Shown here in pieces: positions 33,295-40,605 of a DNA stretch of 41,192 nucleotides (position 1 is the stretch's first letter; each line of letters starts with the position of its first letter). The stretch spans positions 1 through 41,192 of IMG/VR virus record IMGVR_UViG_3300007542_000057. The stretch is one strand, 5' to 3'. This DNA comes from a virus. A program made the position numbers and the translations under genes. Under the pieces are notes generated by a model. It saw only the letters and a list, made by a program, of their open reading frames with translations. It was not told the DNA's origin and searched no databases.

Positions 33295-33680
33295 TTACTT
33301 TTCTTGTACCTTCTCCGTTCTTCTTTAGAGACGTAACCATTTTTGTTATAGTCAGCAGGGTCAAACTTACTTTTAGATAATGGCTTACTCAAGTCTCTCT
33401 TAGTAGACTTTCCGTTTTGACCATTCCTAGCACGGTTACTGCTTCTTTTTTCTTCAATTAATTTACCACCTTTTGTGTGGCTCATATCCTTGCCGTCTCC
33501 GTTACCGTAAGTTCCTGCCTCTTTATTTTTTCTGTTAAGCAAAGCACGATATTTCTTACGCTTCTCTGTTGCGTGGTATTTCTTATCATATGCTATTTTT
33601 TTCTTACGTCTTTCTTCAGACATACCTAGTTTGTCATACGATGGATGTTTACCTGCACGAGAGTTTCTTTTGCTTTTCAT
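33291..33680 (-). CDS. Small basic HNH-like protein with an EF-hand-type loop
   Basis: A 129-aa, Lys/Arg-rich protein. The middle GNGDGKDMSHTKGGKL (59-74) and SSNRARNGQ (80-88) resemble the DGKDxxH ... GGSN ... SxxNRSRNG layout I recall from small phage HNH-like proteins, but the usual second His/Asn positions are only partly there. The C-terminus has DYNKNGYVSKEE (110-121), an exact fit to a calcium EF-hand or dockerin-type loop (DxNxNGxVxxxE). It lies between the NUMOD4-HNH gene and VRR-NUC. A TAACTTTG box at 33693-33686 may give it its own promoter. Confidence 0.6.
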   Translation of the reverse strand: MKSKRNSRAGKHPSYDKLGMSEERRKKKIAYDKKYHATEKRKKYRALLNRKNKEAGTYGNGDGKDMSHTKGGKLIEEKRSSNRARNGQNGKSTKRDLSKPLSKSKFDPADYNKNGYVSKEERRRYKKSK

Positions 33681-33682
33681 TA

Positions 33683-34213
33683 CTACAAAGTTAACATATT
33701 TCTGAATTCTTTATTGTCTCCGTCAAATAAATGCATATTCTCTAATGCTTTTTGATACATATTAAGCCCATCCTGCTTGTATATGAACCTTCCTAAGTGA
33801 ACTGTTTTGTCTCCTATCTTAATCTGAGCCCGCCATTTATTATCTCGTTTTGACCAATACACACCGCAGTCTGTTTTGCCACGTGAAGAGTTCTCACGAT
33901 TAGATATGATTTGCAAATTAAATACGTGATTGTTTAAACGATTGTTGTCTATATGGTCCACCACAAAATTCATCCCGTCAGGCTCGTGCTCTAGGAATGC
34001 CATAGCGACTGCAACGTGTACTCCATATGTTTTCCTTTTGCCGTCTTTATGTAAACCGACTATTAGATAGCCCTTGTTACTAATACTAGGCTTTCTTATT
34101 CTTTCTTTCCCGTACTTCAGGCTCTTTACAGCCCCGTAGTTGCTTACCTGATAGACTCCATCGTAACCGGGGATATCTTTAAATATTTCTTCTTTTTCTA
34201 TTATTTTGTACAT
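33683..34213 (-). CDS. NUMOD4-HNH homing endonuclease-like protein
   Basis: A 176-aa protein. Residues ~8-40 are a NUMOD4 domain (FKDIPGYDGVYQVSNYGAVKSL). HNH follows: VHVAVAMAF (65-73), VDHIDNNRLNN (85-95) and LQIISNRENSS (100-110). The C-terminal GVYWSKRDNKWRAQIKIG (117-134) is an AP2-like DNA-binding part. This layout is that of free-standing homing endonucleases, which spread by cutting a site in genomes that lack them. It sits between the SF2 helicase and the small basic gene with short spacers, breaking an otherwise continuous recombination operon, as a selfish insertion would. All key HNH residues appear present. Confidence 0.9.
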   Translation of the reverse strand: MYKIIEKEEIFKDIPGYDGVYQVSNYGAVKSLKYGKERIRKPSISNKGYLIVGLHKDGKRKTYGVHVAVAMAFLEHEPDGMNFVVDHIDNNRLNNHVFNLQIISNRENSSRGKTDCGVYWSKRDNKWRAQIKIGDKTVHLGRFIYKQDGLNMYQKALENMHLFDGDNKEFRNMLTL

Positions 34214-34217
34214 AATT

Positions 34218-35636
34218 TTATAAATTTAACAAATCTTTCTTAAAGTGTTTGGTAGTGTAATCTTTTTTATTAGATACAGCCTTGTATATCTTATCTTCTA
34301 TACCACCTTCAGCGAATACCCAATATACATCGCTCTCTAATCTATCGCTAGTTGTCATCCTATCCCTGCTTTGCCAATAGCTTGTAGCACTAAAGTCAAT
34401 ATTATAGTACACCAATGCTTCAGCCTTACGAAGACTAATACCTTCTCTGCCTGCTTGGATCTGTAAAGCGATGGTTTTATGCGTTGTATTGAACTCATCC
34501 AACTCCGTGCATAGATCATCACCATAGACCTCTTTTAAAGCGTTGTACTCCTCTTTAAACTTGTAGAAGATACCTGTCTTTGCATCTCCAAAGTTGTCGT
34601 GTATAAACTCTGCTTTACTTAGATCAAGTATTTTTGAGTTACCTGATTCAAATTTTACCGTACCTGAATATATCTGATGCAGTTTAGTCATTAGCTTTAC
34701 GCTTGTATCACCAAGCACAACTTCATCCTTACCCTCAACAACCAAATCCTTTTTCAACTTGTTCGCTATTCTATAAGTGATATCAGCCATTTTTACGTAG
34801 AGTTTATGCTCACGAGTATCAACCTTAAAACCTGCTTCTTTTTGCGAATACGATATAGTATACGGCTTCACGGCATCTATGATAGTTTGCTTACCTTTAG
34901 AGTAGTCTCTGATATTCATACCATTTATCTTTCTTTCGGTAACATTAACATAATCATCGCAGAAACGATAAAAGTTTTTGTAACTACTGAATGGATTGTT
35001 AGGTATACCATACACCTGATGATACATCTGACTGAACGACTCAGGAGTTGGCGTACCCGACATAAGAATAACTTTTGGTTTTGTAGATCTAATTATCTCA
35101 CGAACCTGTTTCGCTCTCCTACTAGGCTTAGGGAATGCACCCATACTATGTGCCTCGTCCAATATAATTACATCGTATTTAGAATCATCTAACTTATGTA
35201 TGCTCTCGTAATTAGTTACAACAAGATTATATTTTGGGTTAAGACTTTCGTAATCGCCCTCTATACTTGATATAGCTTTTTTCTTTGTAAGAAACAATAC
35301 ACTATTTGCATTTACTTTTTCGCATATACCTAAACTTGTAAGGGTTTTTCCTGTCCTCACTTCCATAGCGAGGTACAGGAATCCCTTGTCAACCAATACG
35401 TCACTACCGTCATTGATTATTTTCTTTTGGTAATCTCTAAACTTAAAACTTAATTTAGTCATATCCTTATTTAACTTTAAGTCGATTAACTTAAATAAGG
35501 GTCTTTGCGAATGAATAACCTTATGTCTATTCATTAACCTTGCAAGCAAAGAATCTTTATCATCCGAGTCTCCATAGACTTCAGACGATATTATCTTTCT
35601 TCCTTTCTGTGCTGTAACTTTATATAATCCTTTCAT
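34218..35636 (-). CDS. SF2 (DEAD/SNF2-like) helicase
   Basis: A 472-aa ATP-dependent DNA helicase. Motif Q-like FRDYQKKII (66-74); Walker A MEVRTGKTLTS (91-101, K97); DEAH (160-163); motif III MSGTPTP (192-198); motif V QAGREGISL (394-402); motif VI QSRDRM (422-427). The size and motif spacing fit phage helicases of the SWI/SNF-like group used in replication or recombination and often paired with VRR-NUC, which lies downstream here. The N-terminal ~60 residues have a short strand-rich region before motif Q. The start overlaps the primase-helicase stop by four bases, so both are made from one message. Confidence 0.92.
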   Translation of the reverse strand: MKGLYKVTAQKGRKIISSEVYGDSDDKDSLLARLMNRHKVIHSQRPLFKLIDLKLNKDMTKLSFKFRDYQKKIINDGSDVLVDKGFLYLAMEVRTGKTLTSLGICEKVNANSVLFLTKKKAISSIEGDYESLNPKYNLVVTNYESIHKLDDSKYDVIILDEAHSMGAFPKPSRRAKQVREIIRSTKPKVILMSGTPTPESFSQMYHQVYGIPNNPFSSYKNFYRFCDDYVNVTERKINGMNIRDYSKGKQTIIDAVKPYTISYSQKEAGFKVDTREHKLYVKMADITYRIANKLKKDLVVEGKDEVVLGDTSVKLMTKLHQIYSGTVKFESGNSKILDLSKAEFIHDNFGDAKTGIFYKFKEEYNALKEVYGDDLCTELDEFNTTHKTIALQIQAGREGISLRKAEALVYYNIDFSATSYWQSRDRMTTSDRLESDVYWVFAEGGIEDKIYKAVSNKKDYTTKHFKKDLLNL

Positions 35637-38020
35637 TTGCTTTTAATAATAATCCATTGACCGTAATTATCTTTTCCTTTTTCAGGCTCTATACCTGTAG
35701 TGTACAAACCATATTCTTTTATCCATCTGTAAAAAACAGTACGACTTATCGTTAGCTTTGCTCTTGGTCCGTAATCAGGATAATCTAAAATGAAATGATT
35801 AAATAATTCATTACCCATAAGTTTAGTATCTAGAGATAACATTGGATTTGGATCTCCACTAATAACACCACACCACTCTATGAAATCATAACAGGTACTA
35901 GCCTCTAATGATCTAGCCTTTAGGTTTACAAAATTACTTTCGATTAGACCTGTTCGCATATAACTACTAAGACAATTTACCATATAGCTATCAAACAAAC
36001 ACCACTCATCTCTATCCCAATCTTCAAATAAATGCTTACCAAACTCATCATACGGCGTATTGTTTCTATTATAATGCTGATGTAATTCCACTTCCCACTT
36101 ACGTCTAGCGAATGAATTTCCACTTCCCTTAATCGCATAATTGGTTGTTATAGCAACCTTTGGAGATTTACTATATGGTATTTTTATTGCATCCTTATTC
36201 TTCTTCTCAAGCGTTAAACCTTCCGTTATAACACTAAACAACCTCTCGAAGTCAAAATGCTTTTTAACGTCATCAAAAAGCAATATCTGTGTATCTGCCG
36301 ATACTGTCTGATATGGAAATGATTTTTCAAAATTAAATGCCTTGCCATCAATCACTACTAACTTTTTCATATGAGACAATGCATTCATAAATATTCCCTT
36401 GCCTGTTCCACCTTCAGGATTCTCTGACATAACTTCATCATTAAGTATTACAGCCGGGCAATAAGATAGGTTCTTATATCCGTGCATCATAAAACCAATA
36501 GTAGATTCCATTGTATCTATTCTATCTTTCTCACCACCACATATCCTTGATATAAATATTTTATAATCGCATTTATCGTTTTCGCATAATGCAAAATTCC
36601 TATTTATTACGTGGTCTCTCCAAACATATCCATCTAAATCTAAGTAGTCTATCATCTCTATGCCTGTTGTGGTAACCTTGACGGCACAATTTATATAGTA
36701 AAGATAGGAATGATCTTTAGTGTCCTCCACAAAATGAATATCAATAGTCTCTATCAGGTTGAGGAAATTTTCTTGGAAATAAGAAACCTTTTCAGCAAAG
36801 TAGTTATAGATTGACCTGTCCTCCAATTGTATAAGGTAGTCAAGAACAAAATCTTTTATCTCCTCTGATGAGGTATTATCAATAAGGTTATTTACTATCC
36901 TTACAAATATATAATTCTGCGAACCTTCGGGATATATCTTATGAAATCCATTATCTTCCAAAAACTTCTTAAACGAATATGGTATTATTTTAATAACACC
37001 CTTTTCGCTCTTAGTCCAAAACTGTGTGTTAGACTCTTCTTTTTCTATACTCGATACAACCTTATTGACATCGTCTGAGGAAAGGTCGCTATTCTCATCT
37101 AATATCTCTGATATAATCTCCTTACGAGTAGCACCACCTCTTAATTTTAATTTTATGTAATTGATCTTATCCTCATCCTCGTAGTACTTTGTACCAAATT
37201 TATTAGCGTTACTATATGCAGACTCGACAGTTGTTTGTATTTCTTTAATAGAAAAATCATCCGTTGCATATTGGTTTAATATATAATATGCAGTAGTCTT
37301 TGCGATACCATAATCATTAAAAGCCATTGCTAATATGTATGTGTTTTGGTTTCTGTGACCCTCGCTCATTGGATATTTCTTTTCCCACCACTTCATAAGT
37401 ATATTTATAACTTTTGTTTCATCGGTGATTGGAATGCTTTTGTATGTGGAAGAAGAATCTATTTCCCTATACTCTCGTTCCTTTATCTTATCCCATACTT
37501 TAGAATCTTTATTGATATAAATATTCTTATCGTAAGATTCGTAACACACCCTACTTACATTTTTAGATGTCTTATCAAAATAAGGAGAATTAAAATACTC
37601 CTCTAATGATATGAAATAGTTAACGTGGTTTTCTGCATCAGCAGGTATCTTAACAATTACCTTTAGACCTTTACCTGAAGGAGATACAAAGACAGAGTAT
37701 ACATACTTATCTTTAGATAGCCTTGACTTATCATCCTGCATATCTTTAAATTTATTATAGTTATCAAAGTCTAAACATATAAAACCACTATGACTTACAA
37801 GTGATTTATCTTCACGTTTAGTAAACTCCCCACTAAAACATATAGCAGGTAGCATCTTCTTTAATTCATTTCTCTGTAGCTTATCATTCTCGCTACGTAT
37901 ACTTTTTACCAAATCACGACTCTTTCCATCCTTTATTCTATCCAATATTAAATCTATATTTCTGTAGAAAGGAGTCGATGTTTCTCTTATATTTTTAAAA
38001 ATTGTGACGTTTTTGTTCAT
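35633..38020 (-). CDS. Primase-helicase: BT4734/VirE-like N-terminal domain plus SF3 helicase
   Basis: A 795-aa protein. Residues ~60-190 match the BT4734/VirE-like domain (SGFICLDFDNYNKF at 78-91, VFVSPSGKGLKVIVKIP at 110-126). The paired aspartates and SGKGLK recall archaeo-eukaryotic primases, so primer synthesis is likely but inferred. Residues ~200-290 are a helical PriCT-like linker (MSEGHRNQNTYILAMAFNDYG). The SF3/D5-like helicase part has Walker A NPEGGTGKGIF (534-544, K541), Walker B QILLFDDV (578-585) and KVAITTN (621-627). In Walker A the usual Ser/Thr after Lys is Gly. The C-terminus has a winged-helix-like end. It probably primes and unwinds phage DNA for the host polymerase. Confidence 0.88.
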   Translation of the reverse strand: MNKNVTIFKNIRETSTPFYRNIDLILDRIKDGKSRDLVKSIRSENDKLQRNELKKMLPAICFSGEFTKREDKSLVSHSGFICLDFDNYNKFKDMQDDKSRLSKDKYVYSVFVSPSGKGLKVIVKIPADAENHVNYFISLEEYFNSPYFDKTSKNVSRVCYESYDKNIYINKDSKVWDKIKEREYREIDSSSTYKSIPITDETKVINILMKWWEKKYPMSEGHRNQNTYILAMAFNDYGIAKTTAYYILNQYATDDFSIKEIQTTVESAYSNANKFGTKYYEDEDKINYIKLKLRGGATRKEIISEILDENSDLSSDDVNKVVSSIEKEESNTQFWTKSEKGVIKIIPYSFKKFLEDNGFHKIYPEGSQNYIFVRIVNNLIDNTSSEEIKDFVLDYLIQLEDRSIYNYFAEKVSYFQENFLNLIETIDIHFVEDTKDHSYLYYINCAVKVTTTGIEMIDYLDLDGYVWRDHVINRNFALCENDKCDYKIFISRICGGEKDRIDTMESTIGFMMHGYKNLSYCPAVILNDEVMSENPEGGTGKGIFMNALSHMKKLVVIDGKAFNFEKSFPYQTVSADTQILLFDDVKKHFDFERLFSVITEGLTLEKKNKDAIKIPYSKSPKVAITTNYAIKGSGNSFARRKWEVELHQHYNRNNTPYDEFGKHLFEDWDRDEWCLFDSYMVNCLSSYMRTGLIESNFVNLKARSLEASTCYDFIEWCGVISGDPNPMLSLDTKLMGNELFNHFILDYPDYGPRAKLTISRTVFYRWIKEYGLYTTGIEPEKGKDNYGQWIIIKSK

Positions 38021-38054
38021 TGTGTGACGTTTTTGTGACGTTTTTGTGACGTTT
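38003..38054. repeat. Short direct repeats GTGACGTTTTT upstream of the primase gene
   Basis: Four copies of GTGACGTTTT(T) begin at 38004, 38024, 38035 and 38046; the last three are spaced exactly 11 bases, one helical turn. The first lies inside codons 3-6 of the primase gene and the others in its leader. They look like protein-binding iterons or a leader control site. Confidence 0.7.
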
Positions 38055-38246
38055 TTTTTTAGTTAAGTTATTGATTATCAAATACATTGACGATTTTGAC
38101 GATTTTTCTCATACATATGAGAGAAAAAAAAATATATATTACTATAGTAGTAGTAGTAGTATAGGGGACATTGAAAATCGTCATTTAGTAAAGCAAATAA
38201 AAGGGGATCTGAATTGACCCCCTTGTTATCTACATTTAGTTTTGGG
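38021..38246. other. Intergenic region with TGACG motifs, dyad and triplet repeat (origin/regulatory candidate)
   Basis: The longest gap in the window. Besides the 11-base repeats it has two direct TGACGATTTT copies (38088-38106), one inverted copy (AAAATCGTCA, 38174-38183), a dyad TCTCATACATATGAGA (38107-38122) next to an A-run and a (TAG)n stretch (about 38145-38160). No promoter box is seen. The mix of repeats and AT-rich DNA beside a primase-helicase fits an origin or a regulatory region. It also holds a 60-aa frame with a run of six Tyr from the triplet repeat that I do not take as a gene. Confidence 0.5.
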
Positions 38247-38519
38247 TTAAAAAGGTTCAACTGAATCTTCTTGTATGATTTCCATCACATCTTTTTTCCC
38301 TTGTGGTTTAGGTTGCCAAGTATCAAGTTCGCAATAATACTTTCCGTTTTTACTCTGCTTGATGTCTAGGTTAACCCATCCATTCTTTTGGTTTGCTTGT
38401 AAGAATGCAATAGCATCGTTTACATTGATTGACTGAGACCCTACTACAAATTCAGGTGCATTTTCTTTTCGCTTAAAGATAAAACCATCAGCGAATACTT
38501 TTTCTGTTTGATTTGACAT
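38247..38519 (-). CDS. Small conserved phage protein, possibly DNA-associated
   Basis: A 90-aa protein: KVFADGFIFKRKENAPEFVVG (7-27), SINVNDAIAFLQ (29-40), GWVNLDIKQSKNGKYYCELDTWQPK (47-71) and an acidic end (EIIQEDSVEPF). I recall this family (DGFxFKRxxxAPxFVxG ... GWVNLxIxxSxxGKYYxEL) in marine phages beside replication and recombination genes. The alternating strands and the acidic tail, like those of phage single-strand-binding proteins, make a ssDNA-binding-like role possible but unproven. It has its own promoter (38550-38578) and an inverted repeat overlaps that promoter, so it may be regulated. Confidence 0.7.
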   Translation of the reverse strand: MSNQTEKVFADGFIFKRKENAPEFVVGSQSINVNDAIAFLQANQKNGWVNLDIKQSKNGKYYCELDTWQPKPQGKKDVMEIIQEDSVEPF

Positions 38520-38549
38520 AATTTATTAATTTGATTTCCCTTGATTAAA

Positions 38550-38585
38550 CAAAAGTAGATATGATAAGGGGATTCAAATCTACTT
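38550..38585 (-). promoter_or_regulatory. Bacteroidota promoter with overlapping inverted repeat (operator candidate)
   Basis: On the minus strand TTTG (38578-38575), 17 bases, then TACTTTTG (38557-38550) make a good -33/-7 pair. Perfect 8-bp arms AAGTAGAT (38553-38560) and ATCTACTT (38578-38585) flank it, overlapping both elements. A repressor or activator could bind the arms, or the RNA of the upstream gene could fold a hairpin there. The upstream gene (38594-39325) ends just before it. Confidence 0.65.
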
Positions 38586-38593
38586 ATTTTTTT

Positions 38594-39325
38594 TTAAATT
38601 TCCTCAGATATAAAATAATTATCTATACTTTCAGGACTATCGTCAGCAAAAAACTTATTATAAACGTCTATTGCTTTTATAACTTTCTCTTTTCCACGAT
38701 CCAATGTGTCTATAGTTGGCTTAAATATTCCAAGCATTCTACTTGTCTTATCTATTACATAGAACAGCAGAGGCTTACCAAATAATTGCTCGTATATGTA
38801 TGCTTGGCTATCGTAGTTATACTTCCTTGCAGACCACTTAAAATCATTTATATTGCCTGTTGTCTTTAAGTCTATAAGCATATTTGGATGTACAATATCA
38901 GCCTTACCTTTCCACATAACCCCACCTATCTCTTTTACAGCAGGTACTTCGTACTTATTGTCTGAATGCCTGATGTCGTTAAAGAAATCGTAGTTAGATA
39001 GCATAGTATCTACCCAAGATTGTATCTCTAATAACTCCTTATCAAGCAAGGCGAATGATAGTTCGTTCTCTTCGCAATACTCCTTATAACCTTTTGTGTT
39101 ACGGCTACTTGAATCGAATGACTTGACATCCTTTGCCTTGTCAGGCTCAAGTATAAGTTGATGAAAATACCTACCTTTTGCAAACGCAGGGTTATCTTCT
39201 GTCCTTACACCAAACTCTCTTGGATTCGTCAATAAAGTACCTATGTCGGAGTTTGATAGATATTGGCTACCAAACTCCCCATAGTACTCATTATCATCTT
39301 TTAATCTTTCTAATACATCTTTCAT
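38594..39325 (-). CDS. PD-(D/E)XK exonuclease (RecE / exodeoxyribonuclease VIII-like)
   Basis: A 243-aa nuclease. KGRYFHQLIL (50-59) gives the KGxxxH element of RecE-type exonucleases. Then come E126, WKGKADIV (138-145, D143), LIDLKTTG (150-157, D152-x-K154) and YDSQAYIYE (171-179, the Q-x-x-x-Y helix). These enzymes resect 5' ends of dsDNA and load an annealing protein. The next gene upstream encodes a Sak-like annealing protein and overlaps the exonuclease start by four bases, so the two make a recombinase pair. The order of motifs is complete, so activity is likely. Confidence 0.9.
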   Translation of the reverse strand: MKDVLERLKDDNEYYGEFGSQYLSNSDIGTLLTNPREFGVRTEDNPAFAKGRYFHQLILEPDKAKDVKSFDSSSRNTKGYKEYCEENELSFALLDKELLEIQSWVDTMLSNYDFFNDIRHSDNKYEVPAVKEIGGVMWKGKADIVHPNMLIDLKTTGNINDFKWSARKYNYDSQAYIYEQLFGKPLLFYVIDKTSRMLGIFKPTIDTLDRGKEKVIKAIDVYNKFFADDSPESIDNYFISEEI

Positions 39326-39939
39326 TTCAGTAGTTTTTGTAGTTCTGATTTAGTAGATGTACTGATAGTATACTTTGTTTTAAGTTGATCTAAAATGGTG
39401 TCTATGCCTTTTGATTTGTTAGCTTTAACAAACGCACTAACCTTACTCCAATTATCATCATCTTTTTTCAATGAGATGAGAGCTATTTCTTTCACCTCCT
39501 CTTGAACTTCTGACGTTGGTATATCATCACCTGCAAAGATGTATATGCCAAGACCAAACATAGCGAGGTTTTTAACTAAACACCTCATCATTGTTTTGTT
39601 GATGTCGAATGTTGTCGCAGCCTCAACACTTTTCTCTCCATATCTTGTAGAGTATTTGTAAGGTTGTTTCTTCATTGACTTGTTAGCACCATCCATAACA
39701 GGTAACCACATAGGTAGTGTTTCCCCATCAATAGTAACTGATGTGTTGCACATAAAACCTAACGCATCATCGTAGGTTGTCTCTCCGATTTCATACGTTG
39801 CATCAGGGCAATTCTTTTTAACCTCGCTCCAAGCGTAAGCCCAAGATAAATAGGTTAGTCCATTTTTCTTCTCAACGAATTTGTTTACGTTGATCTTCGA
39901 TAACATTTCAAATGTTGTCTCTTTCTTTTTTGTTGTCAT
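39322..39939 (-). CDS. Single-strand annealing protein, DUF1071 / Sak family
   Basis: A 205-aa protein. Residues ~28-140 show the DUF1071 (Sak, Rad52-superfamily) signature: LTYLSWAYAWSEVKK (28-42), VTIDGETLPMWLPVMDGANK (68-87), then TTFDINKTMMRCLVKNLAM (109-127) and GLGIYIFAGDD (129-139). Such proteins anneal complementary single strands during phage recombination and repair. The C-terminal ~60 residues are Lys/Ser-rich helices. It is coupled by an ATGA overlap to the RecE-like exonuclease, its expected partner. Its start is set in the last 32 bases of the preceding gene, after an A/T-rich leader. Confidence 0.92.
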   Translation of the reverse strand: MTTKKKETTFEMLSKINVNKFVEKKNGLTYLSWAYAWSEVKKNCPDATYEIGETTYDDALGFMCNTSVTIDGETLPMWLPVMDGANKSMKKQPYKYSTRYGEKSVEAATTFDINKTMMRCLVKNLAMFGLGIYIFAGDDIPTSEVQEEVKEIALISLKKDDDNWSKVSAFVKANKSKGIDTILDQLKTKYTISTSTKSELQKLLK

Positions 39940-40321
39940 TTAATTTATTATTTAATTTATTGTAATTAGACATTAGATCATCTCTAAGTGTCCATAATTG
40001 TTTTACTTTTTTACTGCTATTCTTATCGTTAACTTCATCTCTAATCCTACTCTCTATTGCCTTTAATTTTAAACGATAATTGTACAAAGTTACCTCAAAA
40101 ACTCCACATTTCCAACCGTATTTTTTAAAAAAATCCATATGTTCTTCGCTTATTGGTACGTACATTGAATGGTTTGTGTTTAGTATTTGAATCTCGTGTG
40201 TATAATCATCTTTGATTAACTTAACTCCAAGTAGAGATATAGATTGATAGCCGTTGTTGATTAGTTTAGCTGATGCTTTATCACTAAGTGCTTGATTAAA
40301 TATATCTTCTAATTTGTACAT
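39908..40321 (-). CDS. Protein of unknown function with C-terminal coiled coil
   Basis: A 137-aa protein. Residues 1-80 are mixed alpha/beta (KLINNGYQSISLLGVKLI, YTHEIQILNTNHSMYVP, MDFFKKYGWKCGVFEVTLYN), the rest a charged helix (LKLKAIESRIRDE, then LWTLRDDLMSNYNKLNNKL) likely to be a coiled coil. I do not recognise a family. Its end overlaps the annealing protein gene by 32 bases, unusually long for this operon; the tail of Asn, Lys and Asp in that overlap follows from the A-rich leader. A role in recombination is possible by position only. Confidence 0.65.
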   Translation of the reverse strand: MYKLEDIFNQALSDKASAKLINNGYQSISLLGVKLIKDDYTHEIQILNTNHSMYVPISEEHMDFFKKYGWKCGVFEVTLYNYRLKLKAIESRIRDEVNDKNSSKKVKQLWTLRDDLMSNYNKLNNKLNDNKKERDNI

Positions 40322-40605
40322 ATATCTTCAATTAATTGTTTATAATCAGCATCTTTTTTTATCTTCTCTCTGATTCTTTTTATGCCGTGAGATATAGTTG
40401 TATGGTATTTAACCTCATAACCTTTACTTGTCATAAGCCTTTGTATGTTTACTAATTGGAATCCATTTTCAAAGCACACAAAGTATAGTATCTGCCTTGC
40501 ATCCACTACCTCCCTCTCTCCAATATCATCAAATAGTTTTTTCTTTGGCATTTTAAATGCTTTAGCTATTTTCTTTACGTACTCGTCAAATCTTTTGTGT
40601 TTCAT
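40309..40605 (-). CDS. Second DnaA-domain-IV-like protein
   Basis: A 98-aa protein when started at ATG 40605 (MKHKRFDEYVKKIAKAFKM). It follows the DnaA domain IV order: a first helix, GEREVVDARQILYFVCFENG (29-48), a middle helix, then KYHTTISHGIKRIREKI (66-82) where DnaA has RDHTTVxHa, and a final helix. A longer frame reaches ATG 40677 (122 aa), but those 24 residues are in the space of another likely gene (40586-40735), so the short start is preferred. It is only a DNA-binding domain, with no ATPase, like the product of 32160-32780. It may bind the phage origin or compete with host DnaA. Confidence 0.72.
   Translation of the reverse strand: MKHKRFDEYVKKIAKAFKMPKKKLFDDIGEREVVDARQILYFVCFENGFQLVNIQRLMTSKGYEVKYHTTISHGIKRIREKIKKDADYKQLIEDICTN

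Noticed and set aside
33686-33693. TAACTTTG on the minus strand as a promoter before the small basic gene
   Set aside because: It fits the -7 box but lies in the last codons of the homing endonuclease gene, only five bases from the ATG and with no -33 element; kept as a note only.
34806-35192. Plus-strand 128-aa frame inside the SF2 helicase gene
   Set aside because: It is antisense to conserved helicase motifs such as DEAH and SGTPT, which explain the open frame.
38107-38122. Dyad TCTCATACATATGAGA as a terminator
   Set aside because: On either strand it is followed by an A-run, not a T-run, so it does not have the form of an intrinsic terminator.
38078-38260. Minus-strand 60-aa frame with six Tyr in a row
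   Set aside because: The Tyr run comes from the (TAG)n repeat and the Phe/Asn-rich rest from AT-rich DNA. It lies in the repeat region and overlaps the upstream gene end; no protein-like pattern.
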